DNA of 64,000 nt from Montifringilla adamsi (Eukaryota > Chordata > Aves > Passeriformes > Passeridae): the NCBI GenBank assembly GCA_017590115.1, contig JAGGNK010013114.1, positions 1,798,001 through 1,862,000 on the forward strand. Reading direction: 5' to 3'. Both the position numbers and the translations under genes were made by a program. Numbering within the stretch: the first letter of the stretch is position 1; each line of letters opens with the position of its first letter. Positions 60,602 through 64,000 of this stretch are shown piece after piece. The notes beneath the pieces are model-generated. The model saw only the letters and a program-made list of their open reading frames with translations. It ran no database searches and had not been told where the DNA came from.

Positions 60602-60638
60602 ACACACACACACACACACAGAGGCACACACACACACA
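60602..60638. repeat. (CA)n microsatellite, interrupted
   Basis: Two CA runs (60602-60620 and 60625-60638) are separated by GAGG. It is a standard vertebrate dinucleotide repeat. Confidence 0.92.
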
Positions 60639-63160
60639 TGAGTTCTCCCCCGTTTTCTGGCATTGCACTTGCCCTGTTGCTACTACTCTGGATCCCAATC
60701 AGTTATTTCACTCTTGCAGTGGTGTGTGCTGTAAAGAGTGATGAAGAGTTGTCAGTATCTGGAATCCTTTGCCAGGAGGAATGTGCTACTGACTATGTTG
60801 GTGTTTTCTTCTTCATCTCTCTTGGACTGACTAAGGGATCACTTTAATATCTTTGTTAACAGACTTTTACATCTTTGTCTCTTCTTGGTCTACAGTTTCA
60901 TGTTACGTCTAAATCTAATGTATAATTTATGAGTCTAAGATACTATTCCTTTATGGTTGCTAAAACCAGTTTTGTGCAGCTCAAGATCTTCATGTTTTTA
61001 ACTGAGCCTGACTGAGCTGTTTGGAGTTGCAGGATCTCCAAGTGCCAAGTCCAGGCCCCCTCTCTTGTCTACCAGTGCCAGTGATACTTTATGCCTCATC
61101 ACATGTCTTCACTTTCCAGATCTTCTGTTCTACCAGCCCTGTATTTCTCTATGCTACGTTACTGTGCCAGTCATAAATATTTCATTTTTTAGCATTACTG
61201 CTTCTTCCTGCTCTCTGTATGAAACAGTGGCTGTTCCACACTAAGATAAACAAAAGTAAAACAAATTTGCCAAAAGCAACTGATCAGTTGGAGAAAATGC
61301 TGTCACAGCTAAATTGGGCACAACAAAGCAAAAGGGGTGGTTTGTACCAGACACCCTTCACATGATCTCTTTCTGGCCTCTCCTCTTCAGAGGGAAGTAT
61401 GTGAGAGGAGAGTAGGGGATTATCAGGAAACATCCCCATCTGAGCCCTTGGCTCTTCAGGGATTAATTAGGCTTGAGAACCTGATATCTGTCAACAGGTC
61501 AGACTAAAGAGGAAGCTGGTTAAAGAAGGTCATACAGCAAGTTAGCCTGCCTGCTAACAGAGACATAGAATTTCAAGTGACTGTTTCAAGTGTGTTGGTG
61601 AACTAATCTCTGTTTCTCTCTCGAAATAATACTAAGTTTACATTGAAACCCTTTGGTTCTGAGGCCAAACTCTTTGGTTTGCGGTGAACTTGGTTTTCTT
61701 CCTAAAGAAGTTAATGCCTTCTGCAAGAAGAGCTTTGCTTTCCAAACAGCTCTGATGGCCATCAGAGTGTAGAATATTGTTTGGATTCGATGACAATAAA
61801 AACAGTTTGTGTGTAAAGATATTGAAGAATGACCTCTGATGGCCTATTTTCTGGACACAAAATGCCAGTGCATCATTATGCAGGTAAAAGCAATGAATTT
61901 TGGAAGTATATCAATGATAAATGTTCAATTAACCTTTCCTCAAGTAGAAAGGTTCAAACTTTTTTTTAATTATCCTTTAAATAAACTCTTATCACTCATA
62001 TGATACTTGAAAGTTTGCCCTCAAATTTAACTTCACCACTACCCAATTCTGAACTGTTCAAAATTTCTTTCTCTGTGAGAAAAGTGCTGAAGTTAAAACA
62101 TGTTCTTAATGTCTTCCTAATTTTCTTTCTTAAAGTTTTTTCATTCATAGAACTTTGTCAGCTACCCCGACACCCAAACATCACTTTATGTAGTAGTTGA
62201 AAATATGGCTGTCAGTACACTGAAAACATGAAATATGAATTTCACCCCTAGGAAGCTAAAGTTAATATGAATTCATGTAAGTTAGCTGCAAAGTAGTTTT
62301 CATGAAAAAAAATTAAATAAAGAGAGAGCAAAAAGAAAAGTAAGTATCTTAGTGACATTTTTCACAGAAACAAACCCATTTTCAAGCTTGACCGAAATGT
62401 AGAAGTGTGATAGTGGTTTTGCAATTCATCATGAATATTTCAAACACATCTGATTTCTACACATGCTATGATTACTAATGTGCGAAGTCAATTAAGTATG
62501 CATTTAACCCTTCTTTTCTCTGTGAGGGACTTATGAGAAATTGGGCTTTTAATCTAAAACAAATTCACAGACAACGTATATAGTTGCCTTGTCTTGAAAA
62601 ACAGGCAAAAATCACTGCTGAAATATTCATTTCTTTTGTTTGTCGAAATGAAAATAATTTTTTTTCCAGTTCCAACTATCATATATTCTTCAGCAGACAC
62701 TTGGCATGAAGGTCAGCAATAAATTCTTCCTGCTACTGTGTTTTCTGGCCCCTGAAATCACAAATAATGTTCATTTTCTTTGCATTATTTCATGATTTTA
62801 TTTGGTTGAGCTAAAGATTGATTCAATATTATTTCTTGGGGGCAGGGAGTTGAGAGGAAGGGAAATGAAACCATCTATTTCTAAATCTTGCAGCTGAAGA
62901 GGCTTACAGATTTGGCCTCGGTTTTCTTTTTTTATTGTAAGTGTTTGAAGAGAGGCAGGGCAGACTCTTGTGCTGCCACATATTTAGGGTGAAGGAGAGC
63001 AGGTAGAGACTTTGGAGAACAGTTTGGGGTTTTTCTTTATTAGCCTCTGCTGAAGCCTCACTTGAACCAACAATAACAGCATCCTAAAAGCGGTTTCCTA
63101 ATGATTCCAAGTGGCTCTGGATCAGGCTTTTGCAGAATAGCTGCCTGCACTCAGTTCCTG
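60639..63160. other. Unique non-coding sequence
   Basis: AT-rich, with no gene or interspersed repeat recognised. Frames of up to 88 codons, the longest running through the CA repeat, are not genes. Confidence 0.5.
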
Positions 63161-63620
63161 TGACGGGCAAGGTGTTCCAAACCCTGCCCTGCTGGCGAGT
63201 GACCGTGTCGCCACCTCACGCAGCCCCGTGACTCAGCCAGCATGAGTATTGCTCACTGATCTGCCAGTGCAAGTGACTTCAAAGTCGTGTTCAAGTCTCT
63301 AATGGGAGTCAGAGGTGACCAAAATGCAGCTCTGACTTGTCTGTCAGTGAGCTCTAGATAACTACATTGTTCCTCTCAGAGAGGGGAGAAAGGGCAGGAT
63401 CCGTGTACGTGGCAGTGTTTCTGCAATCTCCCTTAATTGGTTGTGTCTATCAGTGGGCAAACACAAGGAAGACCTGGCAGGATGTAGGTGGGAAGATTTG
63501 TTTAATTTTCTTTTTCTACTACTTTTGCATGCTTGCACAGAAATTAGAAAAAGTCCTGCTACTGTCAATTGGGTGAAAGCCTGCCTCAGCTTGCTGTGAC
63601 CGTGTGACTCCGCGTTCTTC
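63161..63620. promoter_or_regulatory. Possible regulatory element: small CpG cluster with TGACTCA site
   Basis: 63163-63228 holds six CpGs in about 65 bases, in a window where CpG is otherwise rare. More CpGs follow at 63400-63415 and 63600-63615. A TGACTCA core (AP-1 or NF-E2 type) lies at 63229-63235. Retained CpGs suggest low germline methylation or constraint. No promoter elements or exon can be called, so this is a weak inference. Confidence 0.25.
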
Positions 63621-64000
63621 AGCATGGCTGGTAGGACACACACAGTTTCTGAAGAAGAATCTGGCAGAGCTATTCAAGCAAATCTGTCACAAAGGAACTG
63701 CACTTTCTTTTGATGTAAAATCTCTTATGCTGCCCCTGACTTTTTTTTAGTTAAAGGGGCTCTAAAATCTCACGTCCAGCTGTGGGACAATATTCTTCTG
63801 AGTAAATATTGTTGATGAAAGCTGCAGAGTCTTCCCCAGGGGAGCCACACGTGAGGTACAATACAGGGCTGTACTGGCAGTGAATCTGGAAAGAGGAAAT
63901 TAAAATTTTTTTAAGAGCATTGTGAGGTCCTCAGGATTGTCCATGTGGCATCAAAAGGTATTGTAAGTCTTACTAGTCTGCAAGATTTCACAAACTACCA
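63621..64000. other. Unique non-coding sequence to window end
   Basis: No gene, exon boundary or repeat recognised. Confidence 0.5.

Noticed and set aside
1..64000. CRISPR arrays, operons, tRNA or rRNA genes
   Set aside because: No regularly spaced repeats, ribosome-binding or operon layout, or cloverleaf boxes were seen; the sequence is vertebrate non-coding DNA.

Overview
The window looks like non-coding DNA from a bird nuclear genome, most likely a passerine. It is AT-rich, CpG-poor and full of stops in all six frames. It carries nine fragments of CR1, the dominant LINE family of birds. It also carries three long terminal repeats (LTRs) that begin TGTCCTGG, TGTCATGG or TGTCGTGG and end in ..ATGACA or ..AGGACA, a style I know from songbird endogenous retroviruses. 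The CR1 and LTR calls rest on remembered family consensus, not on a database search. I recognise no protein-coding exon, tRNA, rRNA or CRISPR array. The only readable protein remnant is the C-terminal part of a CR1 reverse transcriptase (21218-21845, minus strand), which is broken. The window is either a gene desert or the inside of a large intron, and the sequence alone does not say which.

Layout. 1-15126 is mostly unique sequence with simple repeats: a TG-rich tract at 2021, a 22-bp triplicate at 2384, T43 at 8688, and A13 plus (AT)n at 10186. From 15127 to 21845 there are three minus-strand CR1 copies, the last about 950 bp and reaching into the reverse transcriptase region. 21846-26962 is unique DNA with an AT-rich direct repeat, T29, and an A24/T23 foldback at 26559. 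From 26963 to 28325 there is a CR1 fragment, then a 49-bp LTR relic with a perfect 5-bp target-site duplication, then a full solo LTR of the same family in the opposite orientation. 31644-32430 is an 800-bp CR1. At 36905-37665 a 649-bp solo LTR has jumped into a CR1 3' end, with an exact GTGGG duplication. CR1 copies follow at 40922 (with an internal poly-T expansion), 45725 and 50761. The rest, to 64000, is unique sequence with G/T-rich or A/C-rich tracts, small tandem duplications, and a small CpG cluster with a TGACTCA site near 63160-63620.

There are no genes here to work together. What the window records is a history of insertion (CR1 first, LTRs later in at least one case), deletion inside elements, and local slippage. 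I found no evidence of a new biological system. The best observations are the collapsed LTR with intact ends and target-site duplication, the 34-bp inverted repeat it forms with its full-length relative, and the nested LTR-in-CR1 insertion.
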